Source: Ruminococcaceae bacterium UBA6413 | Lineage (GTDB): Bacteria; Bacillota; Clostridia; Oscillospirales; Ruminococcaceae | Direction: 5' to 3' | Length of the DNA stretch: 45,588 nucleotides | Assembly: GCA_002437415.1 (NCBI GenBank) | Contig: DJPL01000050.1 | Coordinates: 44,946 to 90,533, forward strand | Part shown: positions 32,601-40,711 of the stretch, in pieces | How positions within the stretch are numbered: position 1 is the stretch's first letter | How the letters are laid out: the number at the start of each line of letters is the position of its first letter | The notes under the pieces: model-generated | The model's database searches: none | The model's input: only the letters and a program-made list of their open reading frames with translations | What the model was told of the DNA's origin: nothing | Position numbers and translations under genes: made by a program

Positions 32601-32798
32601 ATGGATATACAGGTCGGCGATATGCTGAAAATGAAAAAGGAACATCCCTGCGGAAGCAAAGAGATGCTTGTACTGCGTGTCGGTGCGGACTTCAAGCTGA
32701 AATGCACAGGCTGTGGACGTGAGTTTATGACACCGCGTTCCAAATGTGAAAAAAAGATAAAGTCAGTTATCCGCAATGCCGTTGAGGAAGAGAAGTAG
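32601..32798 (+). CDS. DUF951 family protein
   Basis: 65-residue protein with the full DUF951 pattern: MDIQVGDMLKMKKEHPCGS at the N-terminus, then LRVGADFKLKCTGCGREFMTPR. The CGS and CTGCG cysteines suggest a small zinc site. Function unknown; the family is widespread in Firmicutes, often near ribosome or DNA-binding genes. Start chosen at 32601 because AAGGAG lies 8 nt upstream and the family begins MDIQ. First gene of a six-gene operon. Confidence 0.9.
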   Translation: MDIQVGDMLKMKKEHPCGSKEMLVLRVGADFKLKCTGCGREFMTPRSKCEKKIKSVIRNAVEEEK

Positions 32799-32844
32799 CG
32801 TTCTGTCATAAATCGAAACTATTACTTGAAACGGAGAAAATACA

Positions 32845-33921
32845 ATGACAGAAAAGCTTGAAATAATGGAAAAACGCTTCGATGAGATAAACGAGAAGCT
32901 GACAGATATAAATGTGATAAACGATCAGGAGCAGTATAAGAACCTGATGAAGGAGCTTAAGAATCTGACCCCGATCATTGAAAAGTACAGAATGTACAAG
33001 ACTGCCCGCACGGATTACGAAGAGGCTGAACAGATGCTCTCCGACGGCGGGCTTGATAAGGACTTCAAGGAGATAGTGCAGGAGCAGTATGAGAGTAACA
33101 AAAAGCTTATGGAGGAGTATACCGATGAGCTTAAGATTTTGCTTCTTCCCAAAGATCCCGATGATGACAGAAATGTTATAATTGAGATAAGAGGCGGCGC
33201 AGGCGGAGAAGAAGCGGCACTGTTTGCAAACTCAATGTTCAGAATGTACTCAATGTATGCACAGGCTAAGGGTTGGAAGACAGAAGTGATAAGCTCAAAC
33301 CCCACTGAGCTTGGTGGATATAAAGAAATCAGCTTCTCGGTGGAGGGCGAGGGAGTATATGCAAAGCTGAAATATGAGAGCGGTGTTCACCGTGTACAGC
33401 GTGTACCCGAAACAGAAGCACAAGGAAGAATACAGACCTCAACGATCACCGTTGCGGTACTGCCCGAGGTTGAAGAGGTCGATGTCGAGATAAACCCCGC
33501 AGACCTCGAATTTCAGACTTACCGTTCAAGCGGTGCCGGCGGTCAGCATATCAACAAGACAGAATCCGCTATAAGGATAATCCACCACCCGACAGGTGTT
33601 GTTGTCGAGTGTCAGGAAGAGCGAAGTCAGTATAAAAATAAGGATAAGGCTATGAAAATGCTGTACAGCAAGCTGTATGAGGCAAAGCTCAATGAGCAGA
33701 ACAGCAAGATTGCGGCGGAACGTAAGATACAGGTCGGCACGGGCGACCGCTCCGAGAGAATAAGAACATATAATTATCCGCAGAGCCGTGTTACGGACCA
33801 CAGGATAGGACTTACACTTTACAAGCTTGAGCAATTTATGAACGGCGACTGTGACGAGGTGTTTGATGCACTGGCTATTGCCGACAGATCGGCAAGGCTT
33901 GCGGCAGGCGGAAACGATTAA
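32845..33921 (+). CDS. prfA: Peptide chain release factor 1
   Basis: 358-residue RF1, which ends translation at UAA and UAG. The catalytic GGQ is at 232-234 in SSGAGGQHINKTESA. The stop-codon-reading loop has the RF1-type PxT as PET (188-190) rather than the RF2 SPF. N-terminal helical domain 1-100. Preceded by GGAGA. In many bacteria prmC follows; here a Sua5 gene starts 19 bp after the stop, and no prmC is seen in the window. Confidence 0.97.
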   Translation: MTEKLEIMEKRFDEINEKLTDINVINDQEQYKNLMKELKNLTPIIEKYRMYKTARTDYEEAEQMLSDGGLDKDFKEIVQEQYESNKKLMEEYTDELKILLLPKDPDDDRNVIIEIRGGAGGEEAALFANSMFRMYSMYAQAKGWKTEVISSNPTELGGYKEISFSVEGEGVYAKLKYESGVHRVQRVPETEAQGRIQTSTITVAVLPEVEEVDVEINPADLEFQTYRSSGAGGQHINKTESAIRIIHHPTGVVVECQEERSQYKNKDKAMKMLYSKLYEAKLNEQNSKIAAERKIQVGTGDRSERIRTYNYPQSRVTDHRIGLTLYKLEQFMNGDCDEVFDALAIADRSARLAAGGND

Positions 33922-33940
33922 CAAAGATAAGGTGACCTTT

Positions 33941-34954
33941 TTGAAAACAGAGATAAAAAAGCCGTCATATGAGGTATTATGCGAGGCGGCGGAGCTTATA
34001 AAGAAAGGCGAGGTCGTGGCTGTCCCCACCGAAACAGTATACGGACTGGCGGCAAATGCTTATGACCCTGAGGCGTGCGCAAAGATATTCAAGGCAAAGG
34101 GCAGACCGCAGGACAACCCGCTGATAATCCATATCTGCGACCTTGATATGCTGAAAAATTCGGTAAAGGAGATACCTCCGCTGGCGCTTACTCTTGCGGA
34201 GCATTTCTGGAGCGGTTCGCTGACGATGATATTTCCGAAAAAGGATATAGTTCCCGATACGACAAGCGGCGGACTTGACACAGTAGCGGTCAGAATGCCG
34301 GACAACGAGGATACGCTCAATCTTATAAAAATGTGCGGCGTACCTCTTGCCGCACCGTCAGCCAATCTTTCAGGCAGTCCGAGCCCCACAACCGCACAGC
34401 ACGTCTATGCCGATATGAATGGCAGGATTCCGCTTATCATAGACGGCGGCGAGAGCAGAAACGGTGTGGAAAGTACTGTTATTTGCTTTACGGACGGCGG
34501 AACGGGTATAAAGGTACTGCGTCCCGGTGTCATAACCGCCGAAATGCTGAGCCGATTTGCGAAGACGGAAACCGACAAGAATGTATTTGCAAAGCCCGAT
34601 GAGAACGAAAAAGTAATTTCACCCGGCGTTAAGTACAAGCATTATTCGCCTAAAGCGGACATAACTATTATAGAAACCGACAGCGATGAAAAGCTGGCTG
34701 AGTTTCTGAATGCCAAGAATGACGGCAGTACTTACGGCGTTATTTTCGGAAATGAAAAAGGTATCAAAATACCGACTATATCATTTGGTACAACCGCAAC
34801 AGAGCAGGCGCACAACCTGTTTGCTATACTGCGCAAGACCGATGAACTAGGAGCAAAGCGTGCCTATGTACGCTGTCCGGAAAAAACAGGTGTCGGCACT
34901 GCGGTTTACAACAGACTGCTCCGTGCGGCGGCATTCAAAACGATAGTATTATAA
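33941..34954 (+). CDS. L-threonylcarbamoyladenylate synthase (Sua5/YwlC)
   Basis: Makes threonylcarbamoyl-AMP, the first step of t6A37 modification of ANN-decoding tRNAs. 337 residues with both the YrdC-like domain (AVPTETVYGLAANA, KGRPQDNPLIIHI, AAPSANLSGSPSPT) up to about 205 and the C-terminal Sua5 domain (ISPGVKYKHYSPKA onward), so it is the long Sua5 form. The start is TTG at 33941, spaced correctly from AAGG(TG); the open frame extends into prfA but has no site there. coaE starts 11 bp downstream. Confidence 0.93.
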   Translation: MKTEIKKPSYEVLCEAAELIKKGEVVAVPTETVYGLAANAYDPEACAKIFKAKGRPQDNPLIIHICDLDMLKNSVKEIPPLALTLAEHFWSGSLTMIFPKKDIVPDTTSGGLDTVAVRMPDNEDTLNLIKMCGVPLAAPSANLSGSPSPTTAQHVYADMNGRIPLIIDGGESRNGVESTVICFTDGGTGIKVLRPGVITAEMLSRFAKTETDKNVFAKPDENEKVISPGVKYKHYSPKADITIIETDSDEKLAEFLNAKNDGSTYGVIFGNEKGIKIPTISFGTTATEQAHNLFAILRKTDELGAKRAYVRCPEKTGVGTAVYNRLLRAAAFKTIVL

Positions 34955-34965
34955 GCGGAGAAAAA

Positions 34966-35565
34966 ATGACAGATAAGAAGATATACGGACTGACAGGTAT
35001 GTCGGGCGCAGGAAAATCCACGGTAAGTGACAGTTTCAAAAAAGCGGGATTTTTCATAATCGACTGCGATAAGATAGCCCGCGAGGTAGTGAAAAAAGGC
35101 GAGCCTTGCCTTGATAAACTGCAACAGCTTTTCGGCAATGATGTTATAACCGAAGACGGTGAGCTTGACCGCAGGGCGATGGGAAGCATCGTATTTACGG
35201 ACTGCGAAAAGCTTAAACTGCTAAATGATACGATATATCCGTACATAACCTACAAGGTTATTACAATGTGCGAAAATACCGACAGCAGATTTGTACTACT
35301 TGACGCACCGACGCTTTTTGAAAGCGGTATAGACTTTATCTGTGACGGTGTAGTAAGCGTTACCTGTGACAAAGAAAAGTCGGTCGAGCGCATAATGCTA
35401 CGTGACAAAATAACAAGAGAAAGCGCCGAAAACAGACTCGGCTCACAGCATGACGCAGAATATTATAAAAGCAAAAGCAATTTCTGCATTGAAAATAACA
35501 GCGATATTGATACGCTGAGAGCAAATGCGGAAGATACAGCAAGAAAGATAATCAATGGCAACTAA
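34966..35565 (+). CDS. coaE: Dephospho-CoA kinase
   Basis: Last enzyme of coenzyme A synthesis, phosphorylating the 3'-OH of dephospho-CoA. 199 residues, typical size. Walker A GMSGAGKST (11-19), the conserved FIIDCDKIAREVV, and LDAPTLFESGIDFICDGVV, which fits the family's LDIPLLFE motif. Preceded by AGCGGAGA. Its last 11 bp overlap the next gene, so the two are translationally linked. Confidence 0.95.
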   Translation: MTDKKIYGLTGMSGAGKSTVSDSFKKAGFFIIDCDKIAREVVKKGEPCLDKLQQLFGNDVITEDGELDRRAMGSIVFTDCEKLKLLNDTIYPYITYKVITMCENTDSRFVLLDAPTLFESGIDFICDGVVSVTCDKEKSVERIMLRDKITRESAENRLGSQHDAEYYKSKSNFCIENNSDIDTLRANAEDTARKIINGN

Positions 35566-36151
35566 GAGAAAAGGCAAGAAAGCAGGCGGCAAGGCACTGA
35601 TAATAACATTTGTCTGTCTTATCGCAGTAACACTGGCAGTATTCGGGGTGTTCTTCGGTTACGATAAATATGAACGTTCTACCCACCCGATGCTTTACAG
35701 CGACTTGGTAAACAGGTATTCGTCGCAGTATAATTTGGATAAATATGTGGTATATTCATTTATATCGGTCGAAAGCGGCTTTAACGAAAATTCCGAATCT
35801 TATCTCGGCGCGCGAGGTCTTATGCAGATAATGCCCGAAACGTTTGAATGGATAAGATATAAGCTTGATGAGGAAAACGACCCCGATATGACTTTTGATA
35901 ATATGTACAACGCAGAGGATAATATCCGTTACGGCTGTTTTCTGCTGGGGTATCTTACGGACACTTTCGGAGAGCTGAACGAGGTAGCCGCCGCATATCA
36001 CGCGGGCTCGGGCAGTGTGGCATCATGGCTTGAGGACAGCAGATACACTAAAAACGGGGTACTCAGCGACATACCGAATTCGGATACTGCTTACTATGTT
36101 GATAAGATAACAAATGCCTACGATACTTATTGCAGGCTTTATAAAAAATAA
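35555..36151 (+). CDS. Membrane-anchored lytic transglycosylase (SLT domain)
   Basis: 198-residue peptidoglycan lyase of the Slt70/YjbJ type. A Lys-rich cytosolic start, one membrane helix (14-36), then the SLT domain from about 55: catalytic Glu73 in SVESGFNEN, GARGLMQIMPETF, and AAYHAGSGSV near residue 150. Cleaves the MurNAc-GlcNAc link with anhydro-ring formation. The start overlaps coaE by 11 bp with only a weak AAGAAAG site. Confidence 0.93.
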   Translation: MATKRKGKKAGGKALIITFVCLIAVTLAVFGVFFGYDKYERSTHPMLYSDLVNRYSSQYNLDKYVVYSFISVESGFNENSESYLGARGLMQIMPETFEWIRYKLDEENDPDMTFDNMYNAEDNIRYGCFLLGYLTDTFGELNEVAAAYHAGSGSVASWLEDSRYTKNGVLSDIPNSDTAYYVDKITNAYDTYCRLYKK

Positions 36152-36167
36152 AGGAAGGCAAAGAAAA

Positions 36168-37577
36168 ATGGCAGAAAAGAAATCACAGGCAGAACAGCTT
36201 AAAGAAAAGCTGTTCTATGTAAAAAAACACGCAACACTCGTTATGAGCGAACAGGAAGAAAAGAAAGCAGACAAATACTGCGAGGGCTACAAGAAGTTCC
36301 TTGACGCAGGCAAGACGGAGCGCGAGGCTGCTGCAACCGCCGTAGCTATGGCTGAAAAGGCAGGATTTGTGCCTTTCGATAAGAAGGCGCTGTACAAGGC
36401 GGGAGATAAGGTATACGTTCTTAACAGAGAAAAGGCTGTTATCTTGGCAGTTATCGGCAAGAGCGATATCTCAGACGGTGTAAATCTCACTGCGGCACAT
36501 ATCGATTCACCCAGACTTGACTTAAAGCAGAATCCGCTTTACGAGAGCGAAGAACTCGGCTATTTCAAGACGCACTATTACGGCGGTATCAAGAAATATC
36601 AATGGCCGACTGTTCCTATGTCGCTCCATGGCGTTATAGTAAAGTCGGACGGCAGTAAGGTGACAGTCAGAATAGGCGAGGACGAGGGCGACCCCGTGTT
36701 CGTTGTGACAGACCTTTTACCTCACCTTGCGGAAGAGCAGTACAAACGCCCCGCAACTAAGCTTATAAAGGGCGAGGAGCTGAATATCCTCGTTGGTTCA
36801 AGACCTTTCAGAGATGATAAGATAAGCGAAAAGGTAAAGCTCAATCTGCTGAACATTCTCTTTGAGAAGTACGGCATTGTCGAAAAGGACTTTTTAAGCG
36901 CAGAGCTTGAATGCGTACCCGCTTTCAAGGCAAAGGACGTCGGCTTTGACAGAAGCCTTGTAGGCGCTTACGGACAGGACGACAGAGTTTGCGCATACAC
37001 TGCGTTTACGGCTATCATTGATATGAAGGCTGTTCCCGAAAAGACCGCCGTTTGTGTTCTTACCGACAAGGAAGAAACGGGCAGTGACGGCAACACAGGC
37101 TTACGCTCGGCATATCTGAAATTCTTCTTTTACGATTTAGCAGAGAATATGGGCAGTGACGGAAGAACGGTCATCTCCGCTACACGTTGCCTTTCAGCCG
37201 ATGTAAATGCGGCTTACGATCCCACATTCCCCGAGGGTTATGAGCGCAACAACTGTTCATTCGTAAACAAGGGTATCGTTGTTACAAAGTATACCGGTGC
37301 AAGAGGAAAGTCAGGTACGAGTGACGCAAGCGCCGAATATGTCGGACTTATCCACAATATGCTCGACAAGAACGATGTTGTATGGCAGACAGGCGAACTC
37401 GGCAAGGTCGATTTCGGCGGCGGCGGAACTGTTGCGGCATATATTGCTAATCTCAACATTGATACCATAGATGTAGGCGTTCCCGTGCTTTCAATGCACG
37501 CACCGTATGAGCTTACCGCAAAGAATGATGTCTATATGGCATACAAGGCATTTACGGCATTCTACAAGATGAAGTAA
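36168..37577 (+). CDS. M18 family aminopeptidase
   Basis: 469-residue dinuclear-zinc aminopeptidase that removes N-terminal residues (Asp/Glu or hydrophobic) from peptides in the cytosol. Motifs: AAHIDSPRLDLKQNP with zinc ligands His111 and Asp113, THYYGGIKKYQWP, GAYGQDDRVCAYTA, LTDKEETGSDGNTG, and HAPYE near the C-terminus. Start at 36168 (MAEKK) after AAGGAAGG. Last gene of the operon; a hairpin follows before yunB. Confidence 0.93.
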   Translation: MAEKKSQAEQLKEKLFYVKKHATLVMSEQEEKKADKYCEGYKKFLDAGKTEREAAATAVAMAEKAGFVPFDKKALYKAGDKVYVLNREKAVILAVIGKSDISDGVNLTAAHIDSPRLDLKQNPLYESEELGYFKTHYYGGIKKYQWPTVPMSLHGVIVKSDGSKVTVRIGEDEGDPVFVVTDLLPHLAEEQYKRPATKLIKGEELNILVGSRPFRDDKISEKVKLNLLNILFEKYGIVEKDFLSAELECVPAFKAKDVGFDRSLVGAYGQDDRVCAYTAFTAIIDMKAVPEKTAVCVLTDKEETGSDGNTGLRSAYLKFFFYDLAENMGSDGRTVISATRCLSADVNAAYDPTFPEGYERNNCSFVNKGIVVTKYTGARGKSGTSDASAEYVGLIHNMLDKNDVVWQTGELGKVDFGGGGTVAAYIANLNIDTIDVGVPVLSMHAPYELTAKNDVYMAYKAFTAFYKMK

Positions 37578-37590
37578 TTCAATATCATAA

Positions 37591-37636
37591 AATCAGCCCG
37601 CTCAGAATATAGTATTATATTTGAACGGGTGATTTT
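37591..37636 (+). terminator. Hairpin between M18 aminopeptidase and yunB
   Basis: Arms AATCA-CCCG-TCA (37591-37603) and TGA-CGGG-TGATT (37622-37635) with two small interruptions, ending in TTTT directly before the yunB ATG. The only SD-like run for yunB (CGGGTG) lies in the 3' arm. Confidence 0.6.
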
Positions 37637-38332
37637 ATGAAGATAGATCTGTCAAAATTTAAACGCAGGCTCGGACTTAAGCTTATCGGTATTGCTGTGA
37701 TGCTACTGGGATTTGCGGGAATATTACAGCTTATGATAAGACCGAATATCATAAACGTCTGTGAGTACAATTCAAAGGCAGTCACGATAAGTCTTATCGA
37801 CGATGCTATAAACGAACGACTTGTGGAGCTAGGAGAAGATGCGGGCTACAGCAGTCTTGTTAAGCTCAGCTATAGCTCGGACGGAAAGGTCGCTTCTATT
37901 GAGAGCAACACAAAGCTTATCAACCGCATAAAAAACGATATGCTGACAGAAATAAACGACAGGCTTATGAAAGGCGAAACCGAGAATGTGGATCTCACCG
38001 TTGGAACACTCAGCGGTATACCGCTTTTTCACGGCTCAGGACCTACTGTAAGAATGAAGGTTGAGCCGAAAGGCTATGCGGATGCTGTTTTTATCAGCGA
38101 GTTTACAGACGCGGGGCTCAATCAGACGCTCCACAGAATGATAATGCGTACTACTGTCAGCGTTACCGCATTTATACCGATGTATTCGGTCGAAACAAAT
38201 GTGAGCGGAGATTTTCTGATAGCTGAAACGGTCATTGTCGGTAACGTACCTGAGAGCTTTACTCATGTTGTTTCGGATGATAAGGACGTTGTTGACGCAA
38301 TATACGACTTTGAGGCAGAACCGTATGAATAA
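37637..38332 (+). CDS. yunB: Sporulation protein YunB
   Basis: 231-residue membrane-anchored protein of the YunB family, needed for late sporulation in Bacillus. One membrane helix (14-34), then a long extracytoplasmic part with the family pattern AVTISLIDDAINERL, IESNTKLINRIKNDMLTEIN, and GTLSGIPLFHGSGPTVRMKVEP. Indicates an endospore-forming ancestry. Its ribosome-binding site is weak and within a hairpin; ligA starts 21 bp downstream. Confidence 0.92.
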   Translation: MKIDLSKFKRRLGLKLIGIAVMLLGFAGILQLMIRPNIINVCEYNSKAVTISLIDDAINERLVELGEDAGYSSLVKLSYSSDGKVASIESNTKLINRIKNDMLTEINDRLMKGETENVDLTVGTLSGIPLFHGSGPTVRMKVEPKGYADAVFISEFTDAGLNQTLHRMIMRTTVSVTAFIPMYSVETNVSGDFLIAETVIVGNVPESFTHVVSDDKDVVDAIYDFEAEPYE

Positions 38333-38353
38333 CCGGAAACGGAAGGAATTATA

Positions 38354-40336
38354 ATGAACAAAGAGCAGATTAAAAGCGAATACGAGCAGCTGTGCAGAGA
38401 AGCTGAACAGCACAACTTCAATTACTATGTTCTCGACAACCCTACTATAGAGGATGACGAGTATGACAAGCTGATGAGGAGAATAAAAGTGATTGAGGCT
38501 GAAAACCCGGAGCTTGTTTCGGAAAAATCTCCTACTCAGCACGTCGGCGGATATGCTATCAATACATTCAAGAAGGTAACCCATGAAGTGCAGATGGGCA
38601 GCTTGCAGGATGTATTCTCAAAGGGTGAGCTGTACGACTTTGATGAGCGTGTAAAAAGTGCTGTCGGTAAGGCTGTATACTGTGTTGAGCCGAAAATCGA
38701 CGGTTTATCGGTATCGCTTGAATATCGTGACGGCGTGTTCACAAGAGGCTCTACCCGCGGTGATGGATTTGTAGGCGAGGATATCACGAAAAACCTCAAA
38801 ACGATAAAGTCGATACCTATGGAGCTTACCGAGAAGCTTCCGTTTATAGAAGTCAGAGGCGAGGTATATATGCCGAAAGCCAGCTTTGAAAGGCTTGTAA
38901 AAACACAGCTTGAAAATGACGAACAGCCGGCTAAAAATCCGCGTAACGCCGCCGCAGGCTCACTGCGTCAGAAAGACAGCAGGGTGACGGCTTCAAGAGG
39001 ACTTGATATATTTGTATTCAATCTTCAGCGTATCGAGGGCAAGGAGCTTACCTCGCACAGTGAGAGCCTGGATTATATGAAGTCGCTCGGCTTCAACGTA
39101 ATTGACGGCTACAAGACCTTTGATAATATTGACGATGCGGTTTCCCGCATTATGGAGATAGGCGAGAACAGGCAGACATATTCTTACGATATTGACGGTG
39201 CGGTAATCAAGGTCAACGATTTTGAGCTGAGAAACGAGCTCGGCAGTACCGCAAAAGTTCCCAAGTGGGCGGTAGCGTTCAAGTATCCGCCTGAGGAAAA
39301 GGAAACAAAACTGCTTGATATAGAGGTAAATGTCGGCAGAACGGGCGCACTCACACCTGTTGCGGTGTTCGAGCCGGTATGGCTTGCGGGTACAACGGTA
39401 TCGAGGGCGGTACTTCATAACCAGGATTATATCGACAGCAAGGATATAAGAATCGGCGATATTATAGCTGTGCGCAAGGCGGGAGATATTATCCCCGAGG
39501 TTGTACGCAGTGTCAGCCACGCCGAAAACAGTGTGCCGTTTGAGATACCGCATATATGCCCTGTCTGCGGCGGAAAAGCCGAGAGAGTAGAGGACGAGGC
39601 GGTTATACGCTGTGAGAATATCGATTGCCCGGCACAACTGCTTAAGAACATTGAACATTTTGCTTCAAGGGCGGCTATGAACATTGACGGTCTTGGTGAA
39701 GCAGTGGTAAAACAGCTTGTCGAAAACAAGCTTATAAGTACCGTTGCCGACCTATACGCTCTAACACAGCAGGATATTGAAATGTTACCCGGATTCGGCA
39801 AGGTTTCAGCCACAAAGCTGCTTGCAGGTATAGAAAATTCCAAGTCAAATTCTCCCGACAGACTTTTATTCGCGCTCGGAATAAAGGGCATTGGTCAGAA
39901 GAACGCACAGCTTCTGATGAAGCACTTCGGCAGTATAGAAAAGCTGTCGGAAACTCCTATGGAGGATATATCCGCTGTAGAGAATTTCGGCGATGTTCTG
40001 GCGAACAACATCTATACGGCGCTTCACGAGCCGCATATGATCGAGCTTATCGAAAGGTTAAAAGGCTACGGCGTAAATACTGTGTATGAGTCCGACGTAA
40101 AGAGCGATAAGCTGGCAGGGCTGACATTTGTTATCACCGGTACGCTCCCAGATATGACAAGAGATGAAGCAAAGGCGCTGATAGAGCAGAACGGCGGTAA
40201 GTGCAGCGGTTCGGTTTCAAAGAAGACAAGCTATGTCCTTGCGGGAGAAGAGGCAGGAAGCAAGCTTACAAAAGCACAGCAGCTCGGTGTTGCGGTCATC
40301 AGTCAGCAACAGCTTATTGAAATGATAGGTGAATAA
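38354..40336 (+). CDS. ligA: NAD-dependent DNA ligase
   Basis: 660 residues; seals nicks in replication and repair using NAD. Domain Ia with the NYYVLDNPTIEDDEYDKL NAD site, adenylated Lys114 in VEPKIDGLSV, OB fold (VGRTGALTPVAVFEPV), four zinc-ligand Cys (CPVCGG and CENIDCPAQ), helix-hairpin-helix repeats (450-575) and a C-terminal BRCT domain (590-660). Complete. Preceded by GGAAGGAA and cotranscribed with yunB. A promoter for the leuA leader starts 14 bp after its stop. Confidence 0.97.
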   Translation: MNKEQIKSEYEQLCREAEQHNFNYYVLDNPTIEDDEYDKLMRRIKVIEAENPELVSEKSPTQHVGGYAINTFKKVTHEVQMGSLQDVFSKGELYDFDERVKSAVGKAVYCVEPKIDGLSVSLEYRDGVFTRGSTRGDGFVGEDITKNLKTIKSIPMELTEKLPFIEVRGEVYMPKASFERLVKTQLENDEQPAKNPRNAAAGSLRQKDSRVTASRGLDIFVFNLQRIEGKELTSHSESLDYMKSLGFNVIDGYKTFDNIDDAVSRIMEIGENRQTYSYDIDGAVIKVNDFELRNELGSTAKVPKWAVAFKYPPEEKETKLLDIEVNVGRTGALTPVAVFEPVWLAGTTVSRAVLHNQDYIDSKDIRIGDIIAVRKAGDIIPEVVRSVSHAENSVPFEIPHICPVCGGKAERVEDEAVIRCENIDCPAQLLKNIEHFASRAAMNIDGLGEAVVKQLVENKLISTVADLYALTQQDIEMLPGFGKVSATKLLAGIENSKSNSPDRLLFALGIKGIGQKNAQLLMKHFGSIEKLSETPMEDISAVENFGDVLANNIYTALHEPHMIELIERLKGYGVNTVYESDVKSDKLAGLTFVITGTLPDMTRDEAKALIEQNGGKCSGSVSKKTSYVLAGEEAGSKLTKAQQLGVAVISQQQLIEMIGE

Positions 40337-40350
40337 TTTGTAAAAAACTA

Positions 40351-40379
40351 TTGACAAATGAGTTTTTGTAAGATATAAT
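40351..40379 (+). promoter_or_regulatory. Promoter of the leuA T-box transcript
   Basis: TTGACA (40351-40356), 17-bp spacer, TATAAT (40374-40379): full consensus. Confidence 0.93.
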
Positions 40380-40399
40380 ATACTTGTTAATAGGAAAAG

Positions 40400-40648
40400 A
40401 CATTGATCAGGAATAAAGCCGTACTTTTATTCACAGAGAGTCGCCGCTTGGTGCAAGGCGATATTAAAGGTCGGAAATAGCTCGCCTGAGAGTCGCATGA
40501 CTGAACATTGCAGTAAGTCATGACGGGATCTCCCGTTACAGAGAAGCACATTGATAGATGTGGCATAAGAGGACATAGCATAAGGCTGTGTCAAGAAGAG
40601 TGGTACCACGAGGATTTACCCCGTCTCTTTATTGAGGCGGGGTTTTTG
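40400..40648 (+). promoter_or_regulatory. Leucine T-box leader
   Basis: Senses uncharged tRNA-Leu to control leuA by transcription antitermination. In order: CATTGATCAGGAA at the 5' end, the AGAGAG GA-motif (40435-40440), TTGGTGCAAGGCG distal loop, specifier region GGAAATAG-CTC-GCCTGAG with likely Leu codon CTC at 40481-40483, the stem II/III block ACGGGATCTCCCGTTA, and the T-box AAGAGTGGTACCACG (40596-40610) that can pair with the tRNA acceptor end. The competing terminator has arms 40618-40627 and 40634-40643, then TTTTT. Confidence 0.95.
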
Positions 40649-40711
40649 TGTATTTATATTGCTTTTTTAATGCCTGCATCGGAAAAACCAAATAGGGAAA
40701 GGACATCATTT

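Noticed and set aside
40520..40711. N-terminal extension of leuA by 64 codons
   Set aside because: The sequence is the T-box antiterminator/terminator; the real start has a good ribosome-binding site at 40712.
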